A stretch of 64,000 bases of DNA, taken from Mesaphorura yosii (Eukaryota > Arthropoda > Collembola > Poduromorpha > Tullbergiidae). The notes beneath the pieces were generated by a model. The model saw nothing but the letters and a program-made list of their open reading frames with translations. It ran no database searches and had not been told where the DNA came from. Below are positions 11,901 through 24,259 of the stretch, one piece after another; position 1 is the stretch's first letter, and every line of letters starts with the position of its first letter. The stretch covers positions 124,001-188,000 of the forward strand of contig WIXG01000057.1 in assembly GCA_009869945.1 (NCBI GenBank), given 5' to 3'. The position numbers were made by a program, and so were the translations under genes.

Positions 11901-14900
11901 GATTCTCCGTCACCTCTTACGCGGACGCAGAACGAAACTGGAAACTGGAACAACTGCTGTATTGCATGCAACAAGAAAAAAGGCCGGGATAGCATCCGAA
12001 TTCTTGTTCAATTCCTAGTTGGTACCCAAAGTAATTACATTTTTATTCTCGACTACGGAAAAATACAACAGAGTGAGAGTTTTTTGCGGTTCTTTTCACT
12101 GAACTCCCTCTTGTAGTACACAATCGACAATGGCTGTGACAGCAGCAGCAGCCGTGAATTGTTCATTCGACCCTTGAGACTCGAGATTTAGAGATCCACA
12201 TCCACGTTCTCGATCCATGCTTCTCCGTGAACGAGGAACAGATCAGCAAACGCAAACGGCAAACATGCTGCTTAAATTGGAGCTGAGTTGAGCGTGTAAG
12301 TAAACCATTTACCATTTTCACTCGCCACGAGAGTTGTTCACTTCTTTCTGTTCTCTTCTAGCTGCTGCGCTGCTTCAAATTGGTTTACCAACTTCAGGCG
12401 TCCTTTTTACTTTTACTGCAGACAACTACCCCATAATGGCATTGCTCACGACCTCGAAGGCGAACTCGCTCGTTAGCGGAGGCTCGACGCGTGAGTGTGA
12501 GCCGTGAGTGGGTGAGCGTGGCTGACAAGATCAAATAATCTCATATTGAAATCATGCTTCATTCAAGTGCAAGATACACATGGAAGGATTTCAGTCTCAT
12601 CCTCATCTTTATGCCAGCTCGTATAAAAATCGATATATAATGCAACGGCTGGCAGCTGAGTGAGTGAGTTCGTTTTGGAGTTGAGGAAAGATAGAATAAT
12701 GAGAGCAGTGGTGAAAGATGAGGGAAAGTGAAAAGTTGCGGCGGATATTCAACAGGTACGCAACACAGATTGAAATATGCTCGCTCCGTGCCTTTAAACT
12801 AACAATGGCAATGGCAAAGTTTACTGAGAGCCTTTTAAAACTGAGGCTGAACCATTAGCGAAGTAAAAGTAATTCAAACTTTCTAGATTACCAGAATCAC
12901 TTATCCAACTTTTAAGTACTCAGCAGCGGCTCGGCGGTCTGAAATCTTACTTAATAATTCCCCGTAATTACAAGAGAAACCTTCTGGAGCTAATACACCT
13001 TCGTTCTTCATAATCGCTGAGATGAGTGTGGTGTTATTAAAAATGGATAATCTACTAAATTTGCTCTTTGCAAAAAGTTTTCACTACCAATTACAGAATT
13101 CGCCAGGTGCGTTTACGTTATACGTTATTATGCATTATTAAATCAGGAGAAACGCTTAATTGACCTGAACACCTATGTAAAGTTGCATCGAACCTTGAGT
13201 AGCATATTCATTTGATTTGGATTTAGAAACTTTGTTCGGCATCTGCTCCCCAGCCCTTTTAATTCGAGGAGTTTGAAATTATCACGCATTGCATCAATAC
13301 TTTTGCTATTGAAGGTCGAGTGCCAATTATTGTTTTAAAATATCTTGCACAATAATTAGACCACTATAAGTACGAGCTTTCTCAGAACTGCAGGTGGTGG
13401 ATAGAATATTTGGTTGAATTTGCGAATGTCGTACTTACCCTTGGGTCTCCTATCTTAGTCATTCGTTGGACCATCATGTCACACCGCCAGCGCATGCATA
13501 AGAAGTTCACGGCGCACTCAAGAAAAGAGATCGGATCTGCGACAAAAGACCTCATTTTGCAATAAGCAACAATCGCAAAATAAAGCAGAAAAGTATAGTA
13601 CAATGCAAAGTACAAACTAATGGCATGGCAGGCAGGCCCAGGAGGGGTATCTGGAAATGAGATTCGCGATTCGCCTCGGGACACTTTCAGCTCAGCTAAG
13701 CTCCCGTCTCCTTCTTTTCAATTTAAATACGATCTGCGTCTGTGTCTGCCTTGTAATCAAAAAACTGTCAAACTTCGTCGGCTCCTTCGTAGTACACAAA
13801 AATAGGCACGGCACGAGGATGACGTAACCCTCATCAACCTTGCTCGAGATACGCTTTTGTAAAAACTCTGCTTATGCGAGCTGCAGCTTGCGCTTTGGAG
13901 CATAAAAATACGAAGATCAATAATTTTAGATACACACGAGACTGCACTGCACGATGTGGGTCATTATTATTCGACAGGGCCTTAATAAAGATTGAAGCAG
14001 CACAGAACAAGGTCGATGGGGAGGCTGAGCTGTCGGTGGCAGAGGAAAATGAGTTGCGAAGTTGAGATTTCATTGTCATCATCAGCATAGAAAACACTGC
14101 CGTTGCCGGGAAATGGAACCTTAGGAAAACGGATTTGCCCATTTTGTATGTGGTTTTCATCAGAATTCTGAATTTTTCAGAGAACAAAGACGGGCCCGAC
14201 CTTCGTGTGGATTTTCAAAAGTTAATTGGCGAATTCTTGGAAGCGTTAACAACAACTAAATAAAATCTTTTATGTCTTAATTATGTCCAGCTTGCTCCTG
14301 AAGGTTTTATACGTGGTGGCAGTGACACTGACAATCACATTGGTGCCTTTGCCCTTGTGACAATTAAATTAATATTACGGCAGTGTGGTTGTCAGTCTTA
14401 ATTCTTTTCATGTTTCACGTGCGAATAATTCCAGTTGAATGAGCGCGACTGTCTTCTGCCTTGTCTTCTCGCATCAGCTCCCGGAAAAGGTGGCAAGATT
14501 TCCAACGAAACAAATAGAAACAGAAAGACAGGGAGAAAGGCGATACCAATAAACACAAGGGCAGGAGGCTCGGATGGTATGAGGACGTATTGACATGAAA
14601 GTCTTGCAAACGTATCATATTTCCATGCTACCTGTTATTTATGTTGCATGTTCCTTCGTTACGTTACGCGTATCCAAGCTACCTGCACGCGCGCTCGCAC
14701 GAGTAACCCAACTCAGTTTCAATTGTCTACGAGTCACTGCTTTCTTCTATTGACAACCATGGGAATTGAATGCTGCTGCGGTTGTCTCATGACACGATTC
14801 AGATGCGAATAACACAATTTTCCTGTAGCACTGTTACAACACAGCAAAGGTAAAGGGAAAAAGGGAACCGTTCCTTGTTGACAGTGAGGCTCAGCTCAGC

Positions 14901-17900
14901 TTAACGCCTATCGCCTAACACCTAATGCCCAGACCTCAGCTCAAACCACGCGTATTTGTTGACTAGAAGTAACCCGCATGGCATGTATTTTGCATATGGA
15001 TTGAACCTCATGTACGAAATATATTGAGCATCTTTATTGGATACAGCTTTCACTTGGCTTTGCATGACGACATGATTAGCATACGAGATTTATTGTACGC
15101 TTCGCTCGCGCGTGGTATTTCTGATGTTCTTTGTGTCCTGAAATGAAAAGAGAATACCGTGAACGGTGAATAACGAACAGCAAACAGCGGATGCATGGAA
15201 ATTGGAATTTCGAATTTGAAAGCTTGGCGTGGCGTGGTTGAATCTGTGCACGGTGAGCGAACAATTGGATGCAGGTAAGGAGAAAGATAACTCAAAGGCT
15301 AAAGCAAAAGCAGGTAAGCACGCCATGCCAAGACCCCATGCTATGTGAAGAGATTCAGGAGATTTGAGAAGAATCTCGGAGAATCAATCTTTTTTAATAA
15401 ATCTCTATTCAACTATTCGCTTGCACCCTTGCCATGCTGCGTATTTTAAATATACATTGAAGATGTAGCGGTTAACTCGAGCCAGGAAAGTAATTTAAAT
15501 GGAAAGTGGGACGGAAGACTCGAGATTTGTTGTACAAATCTTACATTTACCTTTAGCATTAGCATTTGCATTGCCTATCGCTTTTGACTTTCTAGTGCAA
15601 TTCGGTCGACTTTTTTCGAATTGGCACACGTTGTCTTTACTTCTTGTTTCAAGTTTTCATTACGTTAAGTTCAAGTGTGAAGTGTGACTATAGAGCACCA
15701 AACAAACTTTGGCAAGGGCTTTTGTTGGAAAAGTGGATGATTTGTTGACGTCGCGTTGATAAGTATTCCACGAAATCGTTTATAAGTACGGCCTTGAGTT
15801 GGCATTAGACATTATTACAATTTACAATGGAATTTGTAACACTCCGCAGGCTTCTTTCCATGTACTCGCTAGAATTCGTATAAATGCCAATGTCAATGTA
15901 AGTGCGCTCAATTCGCGGAGTCGTTCGCGGCACTGGGATTAAAGCTTTCGTGGAACTTTATTTTTTGAATTGGGTCGAATAATAATCCTTAATAAAAGGA
16001 ACCTGCATTTACATTACGATGATTAAATTATGGCCATGGCGGGGCATAAATTCGGAGGAGCGAAAAAGAAGTTATGATTATATTTTAATACGGGAACGCG
16101 TATAACAGCGAAATGAATGAATGAATAACGAATAACCAACATTTGAAAATTCGATACACGTGCATGCACAACTACGGTACCTCAAGCGTCAAGGCTTTCT
16201 TTCGGTTCGTGTCCGCATCCGCTCAAGATGAGGAAAAATAGCGGTCCAAACACGGCAAACTCATTTTTCCACATTAAACTTTAACTCCCCGCAATTTATG
16301 AGAAGCTTTTATTAAATTTTTGTCGGCTGCTTCAAATTCCCGTCCTGCGCCACTCCGCATTTTCCTTTTTCCTGCTCCTGCTTGCAGATTGTTCCACTCT
16401 TGACGAATCTGTTCTCGTCTCGGGCCTGCTTTTTGGTTGTCTCAAGTCTTAAGAATGATTGCCACTCAGGGTTCAGAATTCCGCGATTCAGATTCTGTAG
16501 CTAACGTCAACGTAATACATTCCATTCTAGCTAGGCTTGAGAATTATTTGGAGAAAGCCCTGGACATTGAAAGGACATAAGCCCAATGCCGTAAGTACGC
16601 GCCCTTTAGCACGCGGACAGGCAGTAAGCAGCATTTTGCATTTATGTGCTGCTTGAAGGGGAAGTTTGTACTTTTCCATTTTCAGTTTCAGTTTTCACCA
16701 TTTTCACGGACATCGCACGCCAAGTCGTGTACCCCTTCAACTGTGGCTTCAGACTCCTGGAATACTGACTGAGTTCTTAAAATAAACTGCCGTGCTGTAC
16801 GACTATGAAGCGAAGCTGTTCTTCTGCCGCTGTTTCTTTCTGCTGGCTTTCAGTCCGCTTGGTGAAATTGAGACGCGTGGTTCATCGTCACTCGCTCGTT
16901 CAATCCAAGATTCGGATTCTGCCCCACATTTTAATTCCACTCAGCTGTGACTTCGAAGTCTGCTGTCTTAATTCGACATTGAAATTTCCGTGAAAGGTGA
17001 AACCTTGCCTCGTGATTTAATGACACCAATTTGGTTTTAGCCATTCGCACGGGTTAGCAAATGCAATTCCCATTTGTACAAAAGTAATTACATTTCGCAA
17101 ACTTGCTAGAATTATATTCAATCGCAGTGAACGTTTCTCCGTTTCTCGCAACTCAACCTTGTGTTTTTCCGGTTTTTCTTTTTCGTCTTACTTCTGGGCT
17201 TGACATTTGGAGTTGTTTATTAGTTGAGTTCTGCATCTGCTCCTGAGCCAGTGAAGCCAATGAAGCGCAGCGCGTGAAAGTTGATGTGAAATAATAGAAA
17301 AGCAGAAGCGGAGACCAAAATTATCGAGAAGCGAAAGTATAAGTCGAATGTTGTGGCGGCTGCATGAAGGCAAAAAGAAAAGAAAATCAAGCGATTGGCA
17401 ATTGATGCTAAATGACTCAAACCGACTGCATGTGCGGCTTTGATTACAGATCAAACAATTAAAAAAGTACGGCTTTCGTGCGCGTGTGAGTCGAATAAGG
17501 TACCACCCACCGCACAGGCAAGAAATCCCACAAAAAGCGAACGATTCCATTCTTGTGAAATTGTGAAGAAGTTTATTCAGTTCGAGTTCGGCTGCTGCGA
17601 CTGAAGGAAGTGGACACGAACGCACAGAGGCCAAGCCAAGACCACTTCAGCGTTCTTTCTGAACTTGGAAAGCATTCAAGTCCAGCCTGTCCAAGATCAC
17701 AGCCACAGCAAGGACGCACGAATTCGAATCCATCCTGAACTTCAAAGGAAGTCACTCATTCAATTACCTTTTTCCAGGATTCCGTTGTCTGCCGTCTGTC
17801 CTGCACGAGCAACAAATAATATTATTTTAAAACTAAAAAGTGGGTTGCTGTTGCTGCTGCTGTGCTGTGTATTATGGTTGTGGTGTGTGACCTGATGACG

Positions 17901-17910
17901 ACAGTCGACA
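5937..17910. other. 12-kb region without a recognisable gene
   Basis: This long stretch separates two very similar paralogues. I found no open frame with a domain, no pair of frames joined by good splice sites, and no remnant of the tetraspan exons on either strand. It contains AT-rich and simple low-complexity patches, for example an AATGAATG-type run near 16110-16125. It may hold regulatory DNA for the neighbouring genes or decayed repeats; the sequence alone does not decide. Confidence 0.5.
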
Positions 17911-20900
17911 ATGGACAGGATGAATAACTACAACCACAATTACAACGAGTATTCGGGCTACGGTGACCTCGGGCAGGGACAGGCACAGGGATACATTAAC
18001 AACTACACTTATTTGTACCAAGCGCCGACGAATCTCAGACCGGTCACTTCGAACGTTTCTATCAATACCAATGCAAGCGCCAACTCCAACAACGCCACTG
18101 CAAATGCAAATGCCAAAGCCAACGCCGCGGCCATGGCGTCAGCGTTTGCCAAGGCAAAAGCGGCGACAGCTGCGGCGGCTTCGATGGATTCGATACGGTC
18201 GAGGCTGATGCCTCCCACAGCGGGCACAGGCTCGGCAATGACATGGATGACCGGTGCCGGCCATTCCCCTGCTTCTGCTTCAGCTTCAGCAGCAACTTCA
18301 GCTGCCATGAACATGGACAGGCGGATCGGAACAGAAAACCCCGAGTACAGGCTGCGCTCGAAGACAGTGGCCTTTCTGGACATTGTAAGTAAAGTAAAAC
18401 CTTCGTCCTTGCCTTGCGTTTCGTGATGTGATGAGAAGCAACAGGTCTCACGAGAAATGTGGACGCAGCGCAGACGAGACTGTCATTATTCAAAATTCAT
18501 GAAGCAGAATCCGTGAAAGCACAACATAAAAAATTTGCGAAGCATATAAAGTGTGCGTATCTATTGAAGAATCTTTACAAGGCGAATGAGTTGAAAAGAG
18601 ATCTTAAACTTTCTTAGACTGTCGTCTCGTCAAAAAGTTTAAAGTAAAGCGAAAAGACAAACAAAGAAATTCAAGTCTACGTCGCATTCGCAAGGAACAA
18701 GACGCAAGTAATTACTAAAGAAAGTCAAGTTTATTTGGTGTGACGTGAGACATGTCTCATACTGGTTCGTAGCTTTTCTTAGCTTGGTGACTGCGAAAAG
18801 AAGATGAAGTAACAAAATTCTTACCGAGCGTAAGATAATTTCCGTTTGCGAAAGATAACTTCAACATTTTACAATTTTAAACTTGGAAAAAGTTTTAATT
18901 TTAGTCATCAATGTCAATTCCACAGTTTTTGGGAGGTTTTGGGTGTTTATAAGCAAGATTCTCGGCCTACGCCAAGCAAAAGCTACTCCATCCAAGGGCA
19001 AAGCAAAATATGGCTGACTTCCTTATGCATCTTTCTCATCTCATCAATCATCGCTCGATTCAAGCCAACATTACAAATATCCGGGACTCTCGTCCCGCAT
19101 GCGGCATTGCTGACAATTTCTTTAAAATTTAATCCCATCTGAGCCCATGCGCTGTTGCTGTTTCTGCTGAGACAATTTCCTAATCTTATTAACAGTCAAG
19201 ACGAGGCGAAATGGAGAGAAAATGGCAGCGAGGCCTTCAGAACTTGAGACGTTCCAATTCCAGCTAGCTATTTGCGAGTTCCACTGGCCCAATTTGTCAA
19301 TGTTTCCTTTTCGCATTTCCATTCCATTTCCTTCTCATCCTCTTCGCGTCCCACCTGCCATTGCATTTTCTTTTGCCATTACGGCGTAGTGTCCTGTCTC
19401 GTCCCGCATTTACTTTCATTTTGTTTATACATGTTAATACAGTTGAAACAAAAGTTACCCGCTCCAATTTGCGGGACGGAAGATTGGGTTTCGGTTTCTT
19501 CGGGAGACTGCCTTGCACTGGCACTCGTCTCAAGAGTCATACAATTCTCTTTGCACTGAACTGACTATCACTATCCTTATTATAAAGGGAGTAAAGCATT
19601 TTTTCTGTAGTGGCGTCAAGCGACGCTTTGTACAGAAACAGAGGTTTTTGTGCAGTGAAGATTTGGAAGCAAGCTTGAGCATGCATTCAAGCTGCCTCCA
19701 TAAAAGGATTATGAGTAATCACTAGATCTCTTACTAGAATCTTTATTCTAAAGGTAGTAATGCCGGGACAAGTACAGTGACTTGCGTGCATGTCTGTGCA
19801 TTCTGTGTTTCTACGTCATTTCATTTTTCTTGGGTAATTCAAATAGTCAGCTATTACTACACTGTAAATGATTGATTTCGCTGTAAATACAATTTCGCAT
19901 TCGTTTGCGTGAAAAATATGAAGAAACATGAAATAGCTTGAAGAGCCATAATGCGACAATCTCTTTTTTTAAAGCGAGGATTGCGATATGCCGGGTCACA
20001 AAGTTATTTCCGTGTCAATGATGGGATATGTTATGTTACCAAATATAACCAAACATTACAGATTCCCATTCCAATTCGGATGTTTAAAAGAAAGCAAACT
20101 TGACACCGACTTGTTTCGATTGTCAACGGGCCTTTGGCCGAGATCAAACTCGGCGGGCTTCAGCCCGCCGCTAGCTGTGCTAGTTTAAATTGATTGAACT
20201 CTGCAACGGCAAAAGCAACGAGTCAAAGTAAAGCGCAGCGGACCGAGCCTCGCTGCGTGCCTGATGCGCTGCTATTTGTTTTCTATTACGATTTCATTTG
20301 AAGATTCCGTTCCCACTTGGGGACTGACGATCCTGACACTTTTTGCTGATGCTGACGCAGTATTTTTCGTATCGTATTGGCCAGCCGAAAGCAGCATTTT
20401 GTTTTGTAGTAAGTGAAATGTGATACTTCTGTCCTCGAGTTGTTGACACAAATCGGGGCTTAACTGCCGAGAGCCTTATTAAATGAAGGATGAGGAAGTG
20501 AATTCATGACCACGAATGCTTTCACGAACGCGAAAGTTTGAGCAGCGGCAGTGAAAAGTGGAAAGTTAATTTGGGTTAAAGTTAGTCGGTAGCCGACAGT
20601 CGAGTCGAGAGCCGAAATACCACAACCGTGCTAGTTTGCTATTTACCACTTTCATGTGGTTTCTGGCTAACTAATGGTTTCATGAGACTTACGCCTTATG
20701 CGACTGACATGATATAAAGGACCAGCAGAGGCCTAGACGTGTGGTGGAATAATCCTGGAAACAGTTTATTCTTAGCAATATTAGCAATTTGTAGCAAATA
20801 TTGGGAGCAACCTATGCAACGGACGCAGAATGGCAGAATTAAGTAGTTTTCAGCCCGGAGACGAAGACGGGATTTCTACTACGGTTTCTGGGTATTTCTC

Positions 20901-22011
20901 GATTAAATGTCACGCGAAACGCACAACACACGTGTAGGCGATTTCAGCGATTTATATTTGAAACCAAGACGAAAGGAAGCAGCAGTTGAGTAAATCTTTC
21001 TGAGAACTCACTCAAGATAATTGAAAGTCGAGTCACTGACAAGATGAGTAGGCCACGTAAGATTTAAGTCCCCGTGAAGTGAAGCGCAAAATAGCAAAGC
21101 CAAGCGAAACTTGTAAAATGCAAATTAATATGCAAAATACGGCTGGGCCAGGCTCATTTGCTGAAACCCAGCAGACAACTTGCGTTGCATGTTTTGTTCC
21201 TCGTGGCGAGATTTCCACGTTTCCAGAAAGAAATCTTTAATGCCAATGCTAATATAACCCGGGATATTTATTTCTACTGCAGGGCTCAGCCATTGTGACG
21301 ATGGGTTTCCACATGTTCACAATCATCAGTCAAGAAGCGGCTGAAGACGGAAAACATTCCAGGAACAATGTTCTCGTGCCCCTTACACCTGTACAACGTA
21401 AGTCAAGATTCCATTTACAATTTACAAAATTCTCTTTTAAACTTCAAACATTGGATTAGTTGGGAGTTCGTTGGCTTTTACTTGGTTTTTAAGAAGCAAC
21501 AAAAATTGACTCTTTCTCATTTCAGTACAATTACACGGTTACCTTCTGGTCCTGGCCTGGATTGGAATAATCGCGGTCAACATCGTCCAGCTCCTGATTG
21601 GCTGTACGTTACTTAATTCGACGTCATCTGAGGTGAGTTCGAGCACCATTTTATCTAGGTCTTTCGAATTTAGGAGCTTTTATGACTTAATTTCCGATTT
21701 TCCAGGTCGAAGCCACGAAAGCGCTGAGTGGATCCCGTACTTGGATCAAGACGTGTATATTTATCCTGATCCTCTTAGTTTTTAAGCTAGTCATTCTGTA
21801 CTTCATGGCTGAAATGGGCACACGCGTCACAATCACCACGCTGGTTTGTATCCTGGAATTTATCATCCGGAGCGCTGCGCTCGTGACCGTCATGAAGTAC
21901 TTGCACGCTGTGACGATGGCGTTTCCTGACATTTCACAAATCTACTACGACGCGGAGCAACTTGTGGAATCTCCTAAGAGAAATCCTGTGACGGATGCTG
22001 TGTGGTTCTAA
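17911..22011 (+). CDS. LAPTM4-like tetraspan with long low-complexity N-terminus (family member 3)
   Basis: Four exons: 17911-18384, 21283-21397, 21526-21632, 21706-22011 (phases 0, 1, 0; 333 aa). Exon 1 encodes about 158 residues: an Asn/Tyr/Gly-rich start, then a long Ala/Asn/Ser-rich stretch, then R-R-I-G-T-E-N-P-E-Y-R-L, which matches the start of the protein at 4521. It ends at T-V-A-F-L-D-I on intron 1. Exons 2-4 are near-duplicates of those at 4521, including W-I-G-I-I-A-V-N-I-V-Q-L-L and the end P-V-T-D-A-V-W-F. The four membrane helices are intact and there is no PPxY. Intron 1 is unusually long (2.9 kb) and carries a Helitron-like terminus. AATAAA at 22491-22496 is a likely poly(A) signal. 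The low-complexity N-terminus is predicted to be soluble and disordered. Confidence 0.78.
19727..20183 (+). mobile_element. Candidate non-autonomous Helitron-like element
   Basis: The right end has the layout known for Helitron 3' termini: a GC-rich perfect hairpin (CGGCGGGCT, loop TC, AGCCCGCCG; 20151-20170), nine bases, then CTAG at 20180-20183 followed by T. Two smaller hairpins (GGCC-TTT-GGCC and CGAG...CTCG) sit directly before it at 20129-20152. The proposed left end is TC at 19727 preceded by A, giving insertion between A and T as Helitrons do, but this end is a guess. A similar AT-rich motif followed by AAAGG and GTAA occurs near 19576-19597 and could be an alternative left end. No Rep/helicase coding is present. 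It lies within intron 1 of the tetraspan gene at 17911. Confidence 0.4.
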
Positions 22012-22972
22012 ATTCGACTGCTGGCATCAGAATCAGACAGGCGATAGTAATTTGTAATCCTTCATATCAGCGACTGCAGCTCACACATCAAACAAATGTC
22101 ATTTCTCAGTTCCGTCAGGGATTTGAAGTCCCGAGAAAGCTCTTCCTCTATATACTTCGCCTGACCCTGAATAATCCCTGGATTATGGCAGATTATCAAT
22201 GTAACTGTACTCTGTGTTGTAACCACTTACCACAGTAACCATAGTCGCGTAGCTCAGAAAACAGGGCTCTTGCCTCTCAAAGCGCGTAATCACACAGTAT
22301 TTGTATCCTTCTAATGATCTAACCTCAATTAAGCATGCTAAATATCAAGTAGAGCGTATTAAGCGTATAGTATGACATATTTTCTTGTGTGAACTTTGAC
22401 CTGATCATGAAATTATTGCTTCACCACTCCACGTGTCTATTTTCCTTGAATGTGTTGTAATCGTAAATGCGTGGTGTTGTGTCGAAAGCAAATAAACTTG
22501 ATTAAATCCGCCTTCACTCAAGCCGTTTGCTAAGGAAGCTTCCAGATTGCAAAGAGAAAGTATCTAGTTAGTAGACTATCATTTCATGCACTATGCGCAG
22601 CTGTTTAAACGGAGGCTTGAAGAGCGTGCAAATACGAAAGCAAAGATGCACGACGCACATTTCGAGCCAAAACGCCAAGAGCCGAGATCGGAACCGAAAA
22701 CAGGTCGGAACTGTCGTCGTCAGTCTCATCAGAGCCGATCTCTTCAACCTGAAATCTTCTTCGTATTCTTTTCAGTGTCACATGCAAATTCTTCTCCACT
22801 GCGTCTTTTCATTTCGTGAATTTAAAATCATTTGTCGTTTAATTTAGTCGCATCGCATTCTTCATTAATCCAATTAATTAGCCTCTGTCTCCAGACTGTC
22901 AAGACTGCTGCACTGCACCAGAAGAATATAAATTACGAACTGAGGCACTGCAAACAGCTAAAGACAAAAGAC
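22012..22972. other. Intergenic region with possible core promoter
   Basis: This stretch contains the 3' untranslated region of the gene ending at 22011, with AATAAA at 22491-22496, and then the upstream region of the gene at 22973. A TATAAA at 22927-22932 lies about 45 bp before that start codon and could be a core promoter, though spacing would leave a very short leader. No other gene is seen. Confidence 0.4.
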
Positions 22973-24215
22973 ATGAGTTACGGGACGAAGTGGGCCATTC
23001 GGGCAGCGGTACGTATTTTCTAGTTTTGTAGCTCTGCATTTCGCTATTCCGCAACTTTTTCACTTAATTTACCTCGAAGAGAGACAAGACTCTGAAGATG
23101 TGAACTGATTCATTGAAAGTACACGTGCTCGATGTTCCAGCTCTTAATCCGATTAAAATTGATCGCCGTACTCGGCCTCCGTCATCAGACTGCTTTCTAT
23201 TTACGTATATTCATCGCATTGGTCACAGTGTTTTACTCTCCTTCCAGGTTTTTGGACTAGTTTTGCATCTTCTACTCACGTCAGCCATAATTTGTATCAT
23301 AATTCTCGTGGCAAAAAATGTTAGTTTGGGTAAGGCCTTGGATTCCACTTTCACGTATTTGTTCAAGTATTTTTAATCTTCTTTGGCTTTGTGTTCGTTC
23401 GTTTTTGGCTTCCAGCGAAAAGTATCGCCACAATCACTCCATTCAGTGTTCACGCCCTTGAATTCCTGGCTGCAGTCTCGCTATTAAGGACAAAGAGAAT
23501 GGTATGGACGTAAATGCGTTGCTCGTGCTCGCAGCGTAGCACGTGTAATACTTCAAAACAGTGAAGACAGACTTATTTATCACTCACGCCTGATTACTTC
23601 ATGCAGAATAATCCCTTCATCGAGAAATGTACAGTTTGGTTAACATCAGCAAAGTATTTATCGCCGTGCATCATTATTGAGGAGGGAATCCTCATTTCCT
23701 GGGAGTTTCATTTGGGGATTGTGGCCGTGGTTGGAGTTTCGTACGCAGTGGCAGTAGGACTGGTTACAAATAGTTTACGGCTGAAGTGCGCGTGCGCAGA
23801 GACGGAACGGAGAACGGAAGCTCGAAACCGACATCGGGATCGAATGCAAAATACGACAGCAAGAGAAGCATTCCAGAGGGTGGACACTGGCGCGTGGACG
23901 ACGAACGCTGTTGGCACAGGCTCGTATGAATTGTCCACTGCACCTGCTCGATTAATATTAGCTGAGGCTCATCCAGCCGTTTCGACGGAGGACGAGTACG
24001 AGACTGACGAAAACGATGATGTGATAGTCATAAATGATGAAGACGACGAGGATTATCCGCTTCCTCCATATGAAGACGACAATGAGTCTCCGCTCCCTTC
24101 ATACGAAGACGCCTTACGTTTACTTTTATCGCAGTTCGAAGCGGAAGACTCTGCCATAAATCAAGATGACCCGCCTCCATGCTACGACGATGTATTGAGA
24201 ACTGATATGGCTTAA
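22973..24215 (+). CDS. PPxY-tailed LAPTM4-like tetraspan membrane protein (family member 4)
   Basis: Four exons: 22973-23008, 23248-23329, 23416-23501, 23607-24215 (phases 0, 1, 0; 270 aa). The first exon is only 12 codons (M-S-Y-G-T-K-W-A-I-R-A-A). Hydrophobic helices lie in exon 2 (V-F-G-L-V-L-H-L-L-L), exon 3 and at the start of exon 4. The arginine motif seen in the fourth helix of most relatives is absent, which groups this gene with the one at 31404. The cytosolic tail of about 140 residues is basic first, then very acidic, and carries three proline-tyrosine motifs: L-P-P-Y-E-D, L-P-S-Y-E-D and P-P-C-Y-D-D. These resemble the NEDD4-binding motifs of LAPTM4/5. The gene converges on ABHD11 with 44 bp between stop codons. 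Confidence 0.78.
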
Positions 24216-24238
24216 AAATTGAGATAAAATGTTGACTA

Positions 24239-24244
24239 TTTATT
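24239..24244 (-). promoter_or_regulatory. Poly(A) signal of the ABHD11 gene
   Basis: On the minus strand this reads AATAAA, 15 bases past the ABHD11 stop codon and within the 44-bp gap to the convergent tetraspan gene. Cleavage 10-30 bases further on would place the ABHD11 mRNA end at or inside the tetraspan coding end. Confidence 0.5.
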
Positions 24245-24259
24245 CTCCTAGGCAAGATA

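Noticed and set aside
22242-22300. tRNA-like stretch with a TAGCTCAG box near 22251
   Set aside because: The A-box-like sequence is not followed by a pairing anticodon arm or a GGTTCRANNCC B box at the right distance, and the acceptor ends do not pair.
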